Of a DNA stretch of 64,000 bases, positions 20,161 through 30,248 are shown piece by piece. Numbering within the stretch: position 1 is the stretch's first letter; every line of letters begins with the position of its first letter. The position numbers and the translations under genes are program-made. The notes below the pieces were generated by a model. It saw only the letters and a program-made list of their open reading frames with translations, was not told the origin of the DNA and searched no databases. This DNA is from Thermolongibacillus altinsuensis (lineage in GTDB: Bacteria > Bacillota > Bacilli > Bacillales > Anoxybacillaceae), in NCBI RefSeq assembly GCF_004341205.1, contig NZ_SLUL01000004.1, positions 124,001 through 188,000 on the forward strand, written 5' to 3'.

Positions 20161-21411
20161 CTATTCGTAGCGTTCTAAAAATATAATTCGCTCCAAAATG
20201 GTTGGATGACTGTAACGAAACAGCTTTACTAAATACGGTGGATGGACTTGGCTTAAACTGGATCGCGTCAATTCTTGGAACGTAGAAACGGCCGCTTCTT
20301 TATTTTCCGTAAGCTCAATCGCATACCGATCCGCCGCATGCTCTTCATAACGCGACGCCGCATTCATCGCAGGACTGACCGCAAAGCTTAACAGCGAAAT
20401 AAGCAACAAAAAAAGCGGCAGAGAAGACATTTCATTCAACTTACGAATATGCAACCAATCGCCCCAGCGCGCAATGATGCGCTTCATCCAATGATTTGTT
20501 ATATACAAGCCGATTAACGTTAAGACAATATATCCTCCTACTCCCCAATAAATATGCTTCATCACATAGTGGGCCATTTCGTGTGCCATAATAAACAAAA
20601 TTTCATCTTCGCCAAGCTGCTGCAGCGTCGTATCCCAAAGAACGATGCGCGAGTTCCCGCCAATTCCTGTCACATACGCATTCAACGCGTTCGTTTTTTC
20701 GGACATGTCCACTTCAAACACATGATTCGCTGGAATGTTCGCCTCTTTCGCCAGCTCCAAAATTTTATCTTCTAGCTGCTTATTTTTGAGCGGATAAAAA
20801 TCGTTATAGAGCGGATCAATGACAATGGGTTGAATGAAAGTTAAAAAAATGGTAAACGGAATTGACAGCAACCACGCATATACCCACCATCGTTTTTCAT
20901 ATTTGCGCATGAGCGTATATAACACATATACAATGACGATCATAATCGCATAATTCACCCAAAAATCGATGATCTCGTCGCGCATCCAGCTTGAAAACGT
21001 CTGCGTCGAAATATGATACGCTTTTGAAAAATAGTAGCCTGCATAGCTGAGCGGAAACGTTAAAACAGTGGCAAGAAGCGATAGACAAAACAAATAAATG
21101 GATGTTTGTACGAATCGCCATTTGGTTGTCTGTTCGGCCCATTGTTGAAACTTAGCGGACAAACCGAAAACAAGCACGAGGAGATAAATGACCCATTCAT
21201 ACGGAATGGATAAAAAGAATAGAAAATTTTTAATTTGCGAAAACTGCTCGCTCAATAAAAGCTCTCGTTTCGTTAAAAACATGGCAGGGTCCGCACTCGT
21301 CCCTTTATATTCGCTCGGAATGGATACATCAGCCCAGGAAAACAAATAAAAAGCAAAAAATAAGGCATATACGGCGTATAGCAATAACGTCCAACGAACA
21401 ACTTTTTTCAA
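20161..21411 (-). CDS. yhfN: M48 family membrane zinc metallopeptidase (YhfN/Ste24-like)
   Basis: This is a 416-residue integral membrane protease. Hydrophobic segments lie near residues 6-25, 60-82, 103-125, 153-167, 178-196 and 295-315. The zinc motif HEMAH is at 277-281, with the third ligand probably in RYEEHAADRYA near residue 358. The conserved substrate-groove phrase NALNAYVTGIGGNSRIVLWDT precedes it. Ste24-type proteases cleave membrane or prenylated proteins in eukaryotes; the bacterial substrate is unknown. It is transcribed away from the SCO gene and ends near the aceA leader. Confidence 0.9.
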   Translation of the reverse strand: MKKVVRWTLLLYAVYALFFAFYLFSWADVSIPSEYKGTSADPAMFLTKRELLLSEQFSQIKNFLFFLSIPYEWVIYLLVLVFGLSAKFQQWAEQTTKWRFVQTSIYLFCLSLLATVLTFPLSYAGYYFSKAYHISTQTFSSWMRDEIIDFWVNYAIMIVIVYVLYTLMRKYEKRWWVYAWLLSIPFTIFLTFIQPIVIDPLYNDFYPLKNKQLEDKILELAKEANIPANHVFEVDMSEKTNALNAYVTGIGGNSRIVLWDTTLQQLGEDEILFIMAHEMAHYVMKHIYWGVGGYIVLTLIGLYITNHWMKRIIARWGDWLHIRKLNEMSSLPLFLLLISLLSFAVSPAMNAASRYEEHAADRYAIELTENKEAAVSTFQELTRSSLSQVHPPYLVKLFRYSHPTILERIIFLERYE

Positions 21412-21560
21412 AAGCCCATCCCCTTTTTGTCCAACTTTTTATTATTAGTTTAGTTTAAAAAACACAATTTAGAACAACGTTAAAAATTCAAATAATGTTC
21501 ATTCGTTTTTCCCCTCATTGTCATGTTGATTATGTATGATAGAAAAAGGGAGGGATTCAT

Positions 21561-22154
21561 TTGAAAAAGCTATACATTACATTTTTCAGTTTATTAGCAA
21601 TCTGTATTGGAGTTGGCATTTTTTATTTTACGGTTTACCGTCAGGCAAAAATGGAGTTTCCATCCGATGTGACAATGGAAACGGCATGGGGAAAGCCATA
21701 TTCGTTTAGCGAAATGGAGCCAAAGGTACGCCTGTTAGAGTTTGTGTATACGAATTGTCCTGATATTTGCCCAAACACCACCTTTCAAATGAAACAGCTA
21801 AAAGAGCGGCTTGAAAAAGACGGTTTATTCGGCAAGAAAGTGGAATTTTTAACGATTACGATCGATCCAAAACGTGACACAAGCGAAGTCATGCAAGCAT
21901 ATGCGAAAATGTTTGAAGTCGAAAGCGATGAGGAAGGATGGATATTCTTGCGCGGCAATGAAGATGATACAAAAAAAGTGGCTGATGCCTTTAACTTCCA
22001 ATATCGTGATCCAGGAAACGGCATGTTGATTCATACAACATTGACATACTTCCTCGATGAAAACAATCGCGTCATCGACACATTCGGCATGGGCGAAAAA
22101 GGATTTGATAAGGAGAAAGTATACAAGGCTATTTTAGAAGAAGTCAAGGAATAG
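21561..22154 (+). CDS. SCO1/SenC family copper chaperone for cytochrome oxidase
   Basis: The 197-residue protein has an N-terminal membrane anchor (about residues 5-25) and a thioredoxin-fold domain. The copper ligands are Cys66 and Cys70 (TNCPDICPNT) and His158 (LIHTTLTYF). SCO proteins deliver copper to the CuA site of cytochrome c oxidase outside the membrane. The start is a TTG with GGGAGGG six bases before it; no ATG is better placed. The protein lacks the lipoprotein cysteine seen in some Bacillus SCO proteins and is anchored by a helix instead. Confidence 0.9.
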   Translation: MKKLYITFFSLLAICIGVGIFYFTVYRQAKMEFPSDVTMETAWGKPYSFSEMEPKVRLLEFVYTNCPDICPNTTFQMKQLKERLEKDGLFGKKVEFLTITIDPKRDTSEVMQAYAKMFEVESDEEGWIFLRGNEDDTKKVADAFNFQYRDPGNGMLIHTTLTYFLDENNRVIDTFGMGEKGFDKEKVYKAILEEVKE

Positions 22155-22168
22155 GGCCTTGTTGTAAA

Positions 22169-22203
22169 TAAGAGGGTGTCGCTTGAAGACACCCTCTTAT
22201 CCT
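22169..22203. terminator. Bidirectional terminator between SCO and chemoreceptor genes
   Basis: A 12-bp perfect stem, 22169-22180 with 22188-22199, has a 7-base loop and sits between convergent genes. Confidence 0.85.
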
Positions 22204-24164
22204 TTTAACTTGAATGCACTCATCATATCGGATAATTCATCTGCTAATTGCTCAACTTGTTTTGCTTGTTCAAAAATTTGGTGAGCTGCAGCTGCTTGTT
22301 GTTCTGTCGATGCGCTAACTTCCTCAATGCTTGCTGATGCTTCTTCGGTCACCGCTGCAACATCTTGCATATTTTCTGAAATCGTCATGCTGTCTGATTG
22401 AATCATTTTAATGCGGTTGATAACTTTTTCACTTATTTTGCTTGTACCTAATAAGTTGTTGGAAATTTGATTAAACGCTTTTTTCGCTTCTTCCATATGT
22501 TCTGAAGCCAGCTTCGTTACTTTGCTTCCTTCGGATACAATATGAATAGCTTGCTCTGTTTCAACATACGTCTGTTGAATCATATGAGCAATTTTCTCCG
22601 TTGCCCGCTCGGTTTCTTCCGCTAATTTTCGCACTTCATCTGCAACAACTGCAAACCCTCTTCCCGCTTCTCCTGCACGTGCGGCTTCAATGGATGCATT
22701 TAACGCAAGCAAATTTGTTTGGGACATAATATGGTTGATGACGTTGACAATTTCTTTTACTTGTTGCGAACGCTCACCTAATTGTTTCATTGCTTCTACC
22801 GCATCGTTTGAACTTCTGGCGACAGATGTAATCGTGTCACTCATCGTTTTTAAAACGTTCATTCCTTTTGTCGACACATCGATCGTCTCCAACATCGCTC
22901 GTTCCATTTGCTCCGCTTCAGCGATTAAGCAGTCTAACTCGTTCATCATCTTTTTCACCCGTTCGGTTACATCTTGAACGGATTGAGCGATAGCAACAGA
23001 CCCGTGTGACATTTCACTCATCGTAATCGCTACTTGGTTTGTTGCTTGTTTTGTTTCCTCGCTCGTGATCTCAAAGGTTTGGGCACATTGGTGAAGCCGT
23101 TCGGCAGAATCGTGCAACTGATGCAACATATCCCGCATTTTATATACCATATGTTGAAAATGATTGCTTAACTGACCCACTTCATCTCCGCTTTTATGTT
23201 CAATTTCTACCGTTAAATCACCGCTCGCTACTTTTTTCGTCAATTGGCTTAACTGCTGTAATGGACGAACAAGGCGAGAAGCAAACATAATGACGATGAC
23301 CGCAGCGAAAAGAAGCACAACCGCCGCTGTCACGAATGAAAGAAGCGCCAAATAATAAAGCTGTTCCGTTGCCTCTTCAACCGGAACTGTCAACACAAGC
23401 CCCCAACCTGTTGATTGAATCGGTGCATAAAACGCATATTTTTTAATCCCTTCAAACTCATATATGCCTTGCCCTTTATGTCCGGCTAATACGCTTTTCA
23501 ACAGCGAAACGAGCTTTTCATTTTTTTCTTGTAACAAGTTTTTTTCAAGTATATATTCTTTTTTCGGATGGGCGATGAGCACACCGTCTCGTTGTATTAA
23601 ATAACCATATCCTGTTTTCCCGACTTCTACGTTTAAAACAAGATCGGTTATTTTCTCTGTTTTCACTGTTCCAAACAACACACCGACGATCTTTCCTTGT
23701 TCACGAATTGGCGTGGCGATGACAATCACCTTTTCGTTTGTCGCTCGTGAAACAACGACATCGGAAATGACCGTTTTCCCTTTCATCGCTTCTTGAAAAT
23801 AAGGACGATCACTAATTGAAACCGCTTTCCCATCTGCATGAACTTGACCAGTTGCATCAGCAATAGCAATCATCTCAAAGCTTGTCCATGTTTCTTGCAC
23901 TTGCTTGAGCCGCTGCAAGTTATGTTCCGAATGCGTTACATCCCATCCCCCTTCTAAACTCAATCCTTCAATTAGTTTTTGATGATAATCAATCCATTCA
24001 GAAACTGCAACTTGCAAGCGACCAAGCTCTGCTTCTGCTGTTGCTTCAAACTGTTTTTCTAAAAATTCCTTCGCTTTTTGGTGATTTAAAAAAGCAACCA
24101 TAAACAACGAAAGCATAACAATTGGTATGATGACGATTAACAACTTGCTGCGAACCGTCCGCAT
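22197..24164 (-). CDS. Methyl-accepting chemotaxis protein with dCache-type sensor
   Basis: This is a 655-residue chemoreceptor. The first membrane helix spans about residues 7-26. A roughly 245-residue extracellular region follows, with Cache features ([36 protein letters not shown]). The second helix is near 278-300, then a HAMP domain ([20 protein letters not shown]). The signalling coiled coil has its conserved tip [20 protein letters not shown]. It should bind a small ligand outside and control CheA inside; the ligand cannot be told. No chemotaxis genes adjoin it. Six or so Gln/Glu-rich sites may be methylated. Confidence 0.93.
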   Translation of the reverse strand: MRTVRSKLLIVIIPIVMLSLFMVAFLNHQKAKEFLEKQFEATAEAELGRLQVAVSEWIDYHQKLIEGLSLEGGWDVTHSEHNLQRLKQVQETWTSFEMIAIADATGQVHADGKAVSISDRPYFQEAMKGKTVISDVVVSRATNEKVIVIATPIREQGKIVGVLFGTVKTEKITDLVLNVEVGKTGYGYLIQRDGVLIAHPKKEYILEKNLLQEKNEKLVSLLKSVLAGHKGQGIYEFEGIKKYAFYAPIQSTGWGLVLTVPVEEATEQLYYLALLSFVTAAVVLLFAAVIVIMFASRLVRPLQQLSQLTKKVASGDLTVEIEHKSGDEVGQLSNHFQHMVYKMRDMLHQLHDSAERLHQCAQTFEITSEETKQATNQVAITMSEMSHGSVAIAQSVQDVTERVKKMMNELDCLIAEAEQMERAMLETIDVSTKGMNVLKTMSDTITSVARSSNDAVEAMKQLGERSQQVKEIVNVINHIMSQTNLLALNASIEAARAGEAGRGFAVVADEVRKLAEETERATEKIAHMIQQTYVETEQAIHIVSEGSKVTKLASEHMEEAKKAFNQISNNLLGTSKISEKVINRIKMIQSDSMTISENMQDVAAVTEEASASIEEVSASTEQQAAAAHQIFEQAKQVEQLADELSDMMSAFKLKG

Positions 24165-24284
24165 AGCATCCTCTCCCCCTCCCAGTCGTATTCGTAGCTT
24201 ATATAATGTTAATATTAATCGAAATTAGTATGTAACAAAAGTAAGCAAAAAGGACTATTTTTATGATATTTTTGAAAATTAAAA

Positions 24285-24326
24285 CACAAAAAATAAGTTG
24301 TCTCCACAAATCGCTGTGGAAACAAC
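24285..24326 (-). terminator. azlD terminator
   Basis: On the minus strand GTTGTTTCCACA pairs with TGTGGAGACAAC, followed by a T-rich run just after the azlD stop. Confidence 0.8.
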
Positions 24327-24329
24327 CTC

Positions 24330-24629
24330 TCACCACGCCGTATACCCTGCTAAAACAATAATCGTTACGAGCACAACAATCGTGACGTTCGCACCTAAAA
24401 ATGCAACGAGAAAAGCGACAACGAAGCCAATAACCCCAAACAATGGATCATCTTGGACAAGGAAAATGCCAGGAACGATTAACGCACCGAGCATCGCGTA
24501 CGGAACGTTCTTCAACACTCCTTGCAAAAATGGCGGCAACGACCATTTTTCAAATAACACAAAAGGCAGCATCCTTGGTACATACGTCACCGCTCCCATC
24601 GCAAGGATCAACCAAATGAGGTTATCCAT
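24330..24629 (-). CDS. azlD: AzlD family small subunit of an amino-acid exporter
   Basis: This is a 99-residue, four-helix membrane protein with the AzlD pattern VTYVPRMLPF near residue 16 and YAMLGALIVPGIF. It pairs with AzlC to export branched-chain amino acids or analogues. It overlaps azlC by 8 bp, so both are made together. The substrate here is inferred only from the family. Confidence 0.88.
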   Translation of the reverse strand: MDNLIWLILAMGAVTYVPRMLPFVLFEKWSLPPFLQGVLKNVPYAMLGALIVPGIFLVQDDPLFGVIGFVVAFLVAFLGANVTIVVLVTIIVLAGYTAW

Positions 24630-25335
24630 CTGTTCGCTCCCCTTTCATCATCCATTCAACCATAAATGCCGAAAGCAATGTTGCGCTTACAATCGCCCAA
24701 CCGGTCGAAAATTTGAAAACGAGAGCAAAAAGCGAATGAAACAACGCAGCAAAGACAGCAAGCCAAATCGCTTTTTTGTTCACCTTCAACGCAGGGACAA
24801 GCAAGCCGATAAACATCGCATAAAGAGCGATAGACATGCTTTCTTGCAAGTTTTGAGGCAAGCTTGCTCCAAGCACGTAGCCAAGCGCAGAATGAATGAC
24901 CCAGCTTCCGTAGGCAGGAATGATGATGCCGAGCAAATAGGAAGTCGATACCGTTCCTTCTTTTGTTGCCGCAACCGAAAACGTTTCGTCTGTAATGCCG
25001 AACGCATACATTATTTTTTTCCAAATTTTATCTTTCTCCATTCTCTCATTCAATGAAGCGGACAGTAAAAAATGGCGAATATTGACGATGAACGTTGTCA
25101 ACACAATTTCGAACATTCCCGTTCCAAGCGCAAGCAAATTTAAGCAAATGTATTGCGATGCCCCTGCATACACAATCGCACTCATCAGCACTGTTTCGAC
25201 GAGCGTCAACCCTGTCGTTTTCGCAAGCAAACCAAACGTAAGCGCAATCGGCATATACCCGAGAACAATACTGATGCTCGCTTGCATTCCTTGGCGAAAT
25301 GGCGAACGTTTTTTCTGCGCATAGGCAATTTCCAT
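24622..25335 (-). CDS. azlC: AzlC family branched-chain amino-acid exporter, large subunit
   Basis: The 237-residue membrane protein has the AzlC signature GYMPIALTFGLLAKTTGL near residue 28 and MSAIVYAGASQYICLNLL. Further on is the conserved FGITDETFSVA. It forms the transport channel with AzlD. The start ATG is followed by a short basic tail (AQKKRSPFRQGMQ). There is no regulator gene beside it, unlike the azlBCD cluster of B. subtilis, so this may be a paralogue of the YgaZH type. Confidence 0.9.
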   Translation of the reverse strand: MEIAYAQKKRSPFRQGMQASISIVLGYMPIALTFGLLAKTTGLTLVETVLMSAIVYAGASQYICLNLLALGTGMFEIVLTTFIVNIRHFLLSASLNERMEKDKIWKKIMYAFGITDETFSVAATKEGTVSTSYLLGIIIPAYGSWVIHSALGYVLGASLPQNLQESMSIALYAMFIGLLVPALKVNKKAIWLAVFAALFHSLFALVFKFSTGWAIVSATLLSAFMVEWMMKGERTDG

Positions 25336-25401
25336 TCTTTCACCCCATCCCCAATTATTGTTACTATGCCTCTATTGTTAATCAATTTTGATTAAGGAGC
25401 A

Positions 25402-25428
25402 AGAAAAAATCCGCATGTCTGCGGATTA
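25402..25428 (-). terminator. Terminator of the ABC importer operon
   Basis: On the minus strand ATCCGCA-GACA-TGCGGAT is followed by six T's. The stem overlaps the stop codon of the ATPase gene. Confidence 0.8.
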
Positions 25429-26220
25429 AACAAGCACAGCTCGATCACTGGCAAATTGGCTGCCGCGTATGCGTTGAAATTCTTGCAGCAATTTTTCAAC
25501 CGTTAACTTTTCTTTTTCTTTGCCGCTCGCTTCAAAAATGATTTGGCCTCGGTCCATCATAATGAGCCGATTGCCAAGCTGAAGCGCTTGCTCCATGTTA
25601 TGAGTGACCATTAGCGTCGTGAGCCTCTCCTTCTCAACAATTTGTTTCGTCAACTCGGTAATGAGTTGCGCACGAGCAGGGTCTAATGCCGCGGTATGCT
25701 CATCGAGTAAAAGCAAGTGCGGTTTTGTAAATGTCGCTATTAATAACGACAACGCTTGCCGCTCCCCGCCTGAGAGAAGTCCAACTTTTGCGTTTAAACG
25801 ATTCTCTAGCCCAAGTTGTAACGTTTGTAGCGTTTCTTTGAAAAATTCACGTCGCTTTTTTGTCACACCAAAGCGAAGCGTTCGCTTCATCGTTCGGTTA
25901 TACGCCAGCGCTAAATTTTCTTCAATCGTCATATTGGGAGCTGTTCCCGCCATCGGGTCTTGAAAGACGCGCCCGATATATCGAGCTCGCTCATGTTCGC
26001 TCATATTTGTCACGTTTTCTCCTTTAATGATCACTTCGCCTGTATCTGGAGTTAAACGACCAGAAATAATGTTCATCAACGTTGATTTTCCCGCGCCGTT
26101 GCTGCCAATAATCGTCACAAAATCGCCCGGCTCTAACGTTAAATTAATGTGTTTCAGCGCAACTTTTTCATCGAGCGTTCCTTCATTAAACGCTTTTGTA
26201 ATCTGTTTGAGAGTTAGCAA
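25426..26220 (-). CDS. ABC transporter ATP-binding protein
   Basis: This 264-residue ATPase belongs to the importer encoded by the two genes upstream. Walker A GSNGAGKST, signature LLSGGERQALSLL and Walker B LLLLDEHTAALDP are complete. I place the start at TTG 26220 (MLTLKQITKAF), with AGAGGTGA six bases before it. The longer open frame upstream is just read-through into the permease frame. The gene overlaps the permease by 35 bp. The family (TrpXYZ-like, PF04392 binding protein) includes importers of aromatic amino acids and other small molecules. Confidence 0.9.
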   Translation of the reverse strand: MLTLKQITKAFNEGTLDEKVALKHINLTLEPGDFVTIIGSNGAGKSTLMNIISGRLTPDTGEVIIKGENVTNMSEHERARYIGRVFQDPMAGTAPNMTIEENLALAYNRTMKRTLRFGVTKKRREFFKETLQTLQLGLENRLNAKVGLLSGGERQALSLLIATFTKPHLLLLDEHTAALDPARAQLITELTKQIVEKERLTTLMVTHNMEQALQLGNRLIMMDRGQIIFEASGKEKEKLTVEKLLQEFQRIRGSQFASDRAVLV

Positions 26221-27184
26221 CGCTCTCACCTCTCTTTTCTGCTTGCAGCTTACGCCTTTTTTCCATTCTTGCTGATAAAAATTGCGGAAGAATAAGAGCC
26301 ATGATGACAATGAAAGCGGTAATCAGCTTCACATCGCCCGTCTCAAGAAATTGTATGCGTAACGCCAACGTAATGACGATGCGATAAACGATCGCTCCGC
26401 CGATGACCGCAAACGTCGCACGCGCGATGGTCCGAGCTCCAAAAAGCGCTTCCCCGATAATAACGGAAGCTAAGCCGATGACGATCATCCCGATTCCCAT
26501 GCCAATATCGCTAAATCCGCTATATTGTGCAATCAGGGCTCCTGAAAACGCCACGAGCGCATTGGATATACCTAATCCAACAATCGTCAATTGATCTGTA
26601 TTTCCTGAAAAGCTGGCAATCATTTTTTTGTTATCCCCTGTCGCCCTCAATGCTAGACCGATCTCGGTTTTTAAGAACAAATCGATCAACATTTTCAAAA
26701 CAATGACAAATAAAAACATGACGATGACGATCGCCCATGTCTTCGGCACAAAACTTGGAATGATATTCGCTAGCGCTTGATCGACACCGATCCCTTTCCA
26801 CCAATCGCTTATGATGGTCACAACCGTTTCTTGTTGTAACAGTGGAACGTTCGGTTTTCCCATAATGCGCAAGTTAATGGAATAAAGGGCGATCATCATC
26901 AAAATGCCAGACAAAAGGGGATTAATTTTCCCTTTCGTATGAAGAAGCCCCGTCGCGCAACCTGCTAGAAACCCTGCCAGCAAAGCAGCAAATGAGGCTA
27001 AAAACGGATTGGTTCCGTTGACAATCAACACGGAAGCGACCGCCGCTCCCGTGACAAAGCTCCCGTCAACGGTTAAATCAGGAAAGTCCAAAATTCGAAA
27101 CGATAAATACACGCCAAGCGCCATAATCGCATACAACAACCCTGCTTCAACGGAACTAAACAATGCAGTCAGCATACCATCCAT
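26186..27184 (-). CDS. ABC transporter permease (branched-chain/LivH-like fold)
   Basis: This 332-residue permease has around nine hydrophobic segments. The N-terminal signature SFRILDFPDLTVDGSFVTGA is characteristic of the permease that pairs with PF04392 binding proteins. It forms the membrane channel of the importer. Only one permease gene is present, so it should act as a homodimer. It lies 23 bp after the binding-protein gene and overlaps the ATPase gene. Confidence 0.9.
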   Translation of the reverse strand: MDGMLTALFSSVEAGLLYAIMALGVYLSFRILDFPDLTVDGSFVTGAAVASVLIVNGTNPFLASFAALLAGFLAGCATGLLHTKGKINPLLSGILMMIALYSINLRIMGKPNVPLLQQETVVTIISDWWKGIGVDQALANIIPSFVPKTWAIVIVMFLFVIVLKMLIDLFLKTEIGLALRATGDNKKMIASFSGNTDQLTIVGLGISNALVAFSGALIAQYSGFSDIGMGIGMIVIGLASVIIGEALFGARTIARATFAVIGGAIVYRIVITLALRIQFLETGDVKLITAFIVIMALILPQFLSARMEKRRKLQAEKRGESVANSQTDYKSV

Positions 27185-27207
27185 CCTTTAGACATAATCT
27201 CGTTGCC

Positions 27208-28194
27208 TTATTCAATATATTCAGCGATCGAATCCCATTCTGGATTGAGCTCCACTCCCATTTCTTTTGCTGCTTTTTTATTAATCAACAATTTCAATTT
27301 CTGTGGATATTGAACAGGAAGTTCTGACGGCTTTTTCTTTCCTTTTAAAATCTCTGCAGCCATCACGCCTGCTTCATAGCCAATATCGTAGTAATCAAAA
27401 CCATACGCCGCAAATCCGCCGCGTTTCACTGAATCTAATTCGCCGACAAACAACGGAAGATCTTTATCATTCGCGACTTGAACAACAGACTCAAGCGCAG
27501 AGACAACGGTATTATCCGTAATAATATAAATACAATCCACTTTGCCAATGAGCGATTCAGCTGCCTGCTTCACTTCGGACGATGTGGAAACCGACACAGG
27601 AACAATCGTTAAATCGGTTCCTTCCATCGCTTTTTTGACCGCATCAACTTGTGCCACAGAGTTTTGCTCTCCCGCATTATAAATCATGCCGACCCGATTT
27701 CCGTTCACATATTTGTCAATGAATTGAACTGTTTTTGGAATTGCATCCGGGTGTGTATCGGTCGTTCCTGTCACATTTCCACCTGGCTTTTCCATTGATT
27801 CGACTAGTTTAGCTCCGACAGGATCGGTCACCGATGTAAACACGATTGGAATGTCTTTTGTCGCATTCAATGCTCCAAGCGCACTCGGCGTCGAGTTCGC
27901 AAAAATTAAATCAACGCCATCCGCCACAAAATTGTTGGCGATCGTTTGGTTATTATTCATATCTCCTTGGGCAATTTGAACATCGTACTCCACTTTTAAT
28001 CCTTGATCTTCCAGCGCTTTCTTAAATCCGTTAAACGCCGCATCCAAAGAAGGATGTTCGACGATTTGTGTCACTCCAACTTTATACGTTTTGTCTCCTT
28101 CTTCATTTTTTTCAGACGTTTCTTTCGCTCCGCAGCTCGCAAGGACAATTCCCGCTAACAACAAAGCACTGAACATTTTGATCCTTTTTTTCAT
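27208..28194 (-). CDS. ABC transporter substrate-binding lipoprotein (TrpX-like)
   Basis: This lipoprotein has signal sequence MKKRIKMFSALLLAGIVLAS followed by the lipidated Cys21. The mature part is a type 1 periplasmic-binding fold (PF04392), with YKVGVTQIVEHPSLDAAFNG, IVFTSVTDPVGAKLV and GTTDTHPDAIPKTVQFI. Related proteins bind tryptophan, tyrosine or other small organics; the ligand here is not determined. I prefer ATG 28194 because GAGGGGG lies at a proper distance; an in-frame ATG at 28203 is too close to it. It is the first gene of the operon. Confidence 0.9.
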   Translation of the reverse strand: MKKRIKMFSALLLAGIVLASCGAKETSEKNEEGDKTYKVGVTQIVEHPSLDAAFNGFKKALEDQGLKVEYDVQIAQGDMNNNQTIANNFVADGVDLIFANSTPSALGALNATKDIPIVFTSVTDPVGAKLVESMEKPGGNVTGTTDTHPDAIPKTVQFIDKYVNGNRVGMIYNAGEQNSVAQVDAVKKAMEGTDLTIVPVSVSTSSEVKQAAESLIGKVDCIYIITDNTVVSALESVVQVANDKDLPLFVGELDSVKRGGFAAYGFDYYDIGYEAGVMAAEILKGKKKPSELPVQYPQKLKLLINKKAAKEMGVELNPEWDSIAEYIE

Positions 28195-28300
28195 AACCCT
28201 CATCCCCCTCTATACAAATTACTTTTTCACTGTTTCGCTTTTATGCGTTAAATTATACAAATATATTTTCAAAATATCAAGTAAATTCTGATTTTTATAA

Positions 28301-28333
28301 TAAAAAAAGAAAGCGATGCCTTTACGCATCGCT
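28301..28333 (-). terminator. lcfB terminator
   Basis: AGCGATGC (28312-28319) pairs with GCATCGCT (28326-28333); on the minus strand it is followed by a T-rich tract. Confidence 0.85.
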
Positions 28334-28339
28334 GTTTTT

Positions 28340-29884
28340 CTACTGCACGGATGATGTGAATCGCTCTTTTAATGCTCGTCTTAAAATTTTTCCTGTCGTA
28401 TTTTTCGGAATTTCTTCTAAAAACTCGATCGAACTTGGCAATTTATATTTGGCAAGATGTTCGCTGCAATACGCAATCAGCTCTTGTTCCGTTAAATTCG
28501 GATTTTTCGAAACGACGAAGCACTTCACCGCTTCGCCAAAGTTTGGATCAGGTACACCGATAACCGCCGCTTCGACGATATCGGGATGGCTATAAAGCAC
28601 CTCCTCTACTTCACGAGGATAGACGTTATAACCGCCAACAATAATCATATCTTTTTTCCGGTCAACAATGTAAAAATATCCTTCTTCATCCATCTTCGCT
28701 AAATCACCTGTATATAACCAACCATCGCGAATCGTATGCGCTGTCTCCTCCGGCATTTTGTAATAACCTTTCATCACATTCGGGCCGCGAACAATTAACT
28801 CCCCGACTTCACCGACAGGCACTTCTTCGCCAAATTCATTCACCACTTTATTTTCGACGTTGATGACGCTTGTCCCAATCGAACCTGGCTTGCGCGGGCG
28901 ATCGAGCGGATTAAAGCATGTAACCGGTGAAGCCTCAGACAAGCCATAGCCTTCAGAAACAATGACTTGAAACTTTTTCTCAAAGTTTTTCAACAAAGCA
29001 ACCGGCATCGAAGCGCCACCCGAAATACAAAGGCGAACCGTCGCAAAATCTTCCGCCTTTCCGTCTGGATATTGGTATAAAAAGTTATACATCGTCGGCA
29101 CGCCCACAAACACGGTCGCTTTCTTTTCCCTGGCAATCTTAAAAATTTCCGCCGGACTAAATTTCGGTATAATGAGCACCGTCCCGCCATTCATCAGCGG
29201 AGCGTTTAAAGCAACGGTTAAACAAAACACATGAAACATCGGCAATGTCGCAATGACGCGGTCGCTTTCATTAAATTTTAAATAGTTTGCAACGTCCTGC
29301 GCATTGCTGTAAAGGTTTTTATGCGTAAGCATGGCCCCTTTCGGCTTTCCAGTTGTTCCTGACGTGTAAAGAATGACCGCAACATCATCATCCGCTAGCG
29401 AAGGGCCTTCAAAAGGAGTATCTCCTTGTTCAATGATAGTTGTAAACGATTTCATTTTTTCGGGCAAAACAATGCCGTTTTCTTTTCCTTGCGGCGTCTC
29501 ACAAATGATGATATGCTCCACCTGCGGAATGCGCTCGATCATTTTTGCAAGCGTTGGCACAAGCAAATCAATAGCAATGACCGCCTTCACATCCCCATTG
29601 TTTAAAATGTAGCTAATCTCATCTGGCGTATAAATCGGATTAATGGGAATGGCGGTCGCTCCCACCCGCATGGCTCCGTACAAGCTGATGACAAAATACG
29701 GTGAATTCCCAAGCAATAAAGCGACATGATCCCCTTTACTGATCCCTATCTTTTCCAATCCGCTCGCAAATTTCATCACGGCTCCGTTCAACTCGCGGTA
29801 TGTACTCTCCGTCTGTCCAAATACATACGCTACTTTTTGCGGCTTTTCTTGCGCAATTTGTTCCAACCGTGAAACCAAATTCAT
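28340..29884 (-). CDS. lcfB: Long-chain fatty acid--CoA ligase LcfB
   Basis: LcfB activates fatty acids with ATP and CoA for beta-oxidation. The 514-residue protein has the AMP-binding signature [18 protein letters not shown] near residue 172, [15 protein letters not shown], the [20 protein letters not shown] motif and the C-terminal catalytic lysine region [11 protein letters not shown]. Length and sequence fit B. subtilis YhfL/LcfB. A FadR-type palindrome lies 20 bp upstream of the start. This indicates repression that is lifted by long-chain acyl-CoA. Confidence 0.95.
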   Translation of the reverse strand: MNLVSRLEQIAQEKPQKVAYVFGQTESTYRELNGAVMKFASGLEKIGISKGDHVALLLGNSPYFVISLYGAMRVGATAIPINPIYTPDEISYILNNGDVKAVIAIDLLVPTLAKMIERIPQVEHIIICETPQGKENGIVLPEKMKSFTTIIEQGDTPFEGPSLADDDVAVILYTSGTTGKPKGAMLTHKNLYSNAQDVANYLKFNESDRVIATLPMFHVFCLTVALNAPLMNGGTVLIIPKFSPAEIFKIAREKKATVFVGVPTMYNFLYQYPDGKAEDFATVRLCISGGASMPVALLKNFEKKFQVIVSEGYGLSEASPVTCFNPLDRPRKPGSIGTSVINVENKVVNEFGEEVPVGEVGELIVRGPNVMKGYYKMPEETAHTIRDGWLYTGDLAKMDEEGYFYIVDRKKDMIIVGGYNVYPREVEEVLYSHPDIVEAAVIGVPDPNFGEAVKCFVVSKNPNLTEQELIAYCSEHLAKYKLPSSIEFLEEIPKNTTGKILRRALKERFTSSVQ

Positions 29885-29903
29885 TGCTCCCCCACCCTTT
29901 TTA

Positions 29904-29921
29904 TGAATGAATAATCATTCA
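29904..29921. promoter_or_regulatory. FadR operator in front of lcfB
   Basis: The sequence TGAATGAATAATCATTCA is an inverted repeat of TGAATGA around ATAA. It matches the known binding site of the Bacillus fatty-acid repressor FadR (YsiA), which controls lcfB in B. subtilis. Confidence 0.85.
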
Positions 29922-30208
29922 TTTTAAAATTTAAAAAATTCTAAACATATTATAGATAAAAAGAGAAAAGAGAGCAAGAGAAACAATGGGAGTATCTCCT
30001 GTTCATTTATATATGATGAGCTTAAATTTCCGACATGAACAAGCTTTTCTGCCTATGGTATTCTATCCATGATGAGATATGTCGGAAACTCAACTTGAAT
30101 TTATATAAAAATTTAAGATAAACAAATAAAAATAGCTCATTTTTCCTACAATCTTCTGCTCTAAACAAAAAACAGTTCATTTTTCTTACTAAATGTGCTA
30201 ATATGTAC

Positions 30209-30248
30209 TAGACAAAATTAGACATGATTAGACAAAATTAGACAAAAA
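30209..30248 (+). repeat. Four tandem 10-bp repeats, TAGACAAAAT
   Basis: Consecutive units read TAGACAAAAT, TAGACATGAT, TAGACAAAAT and TAGACAAAAA. The period equals one DNA helical turn. The array starts four bases after an extended -10 and so would cover the transcription start. A protein operator is the simplest idea. Confidence 0.85.

Noticed and set aside
24298-25056. 252-codon plus-strand ORF opposite azlCD
   Set aside because: It is antisense to two well-supported overlapping genes, has no ribosome site, and its translation is low in complexity and unlike any family.
30181-30248. Tandem repeats as a CRISPR fragment or replication iterons
   Set aside because: Units are 10 bp with no spacers, and no cas or replication gene is near.
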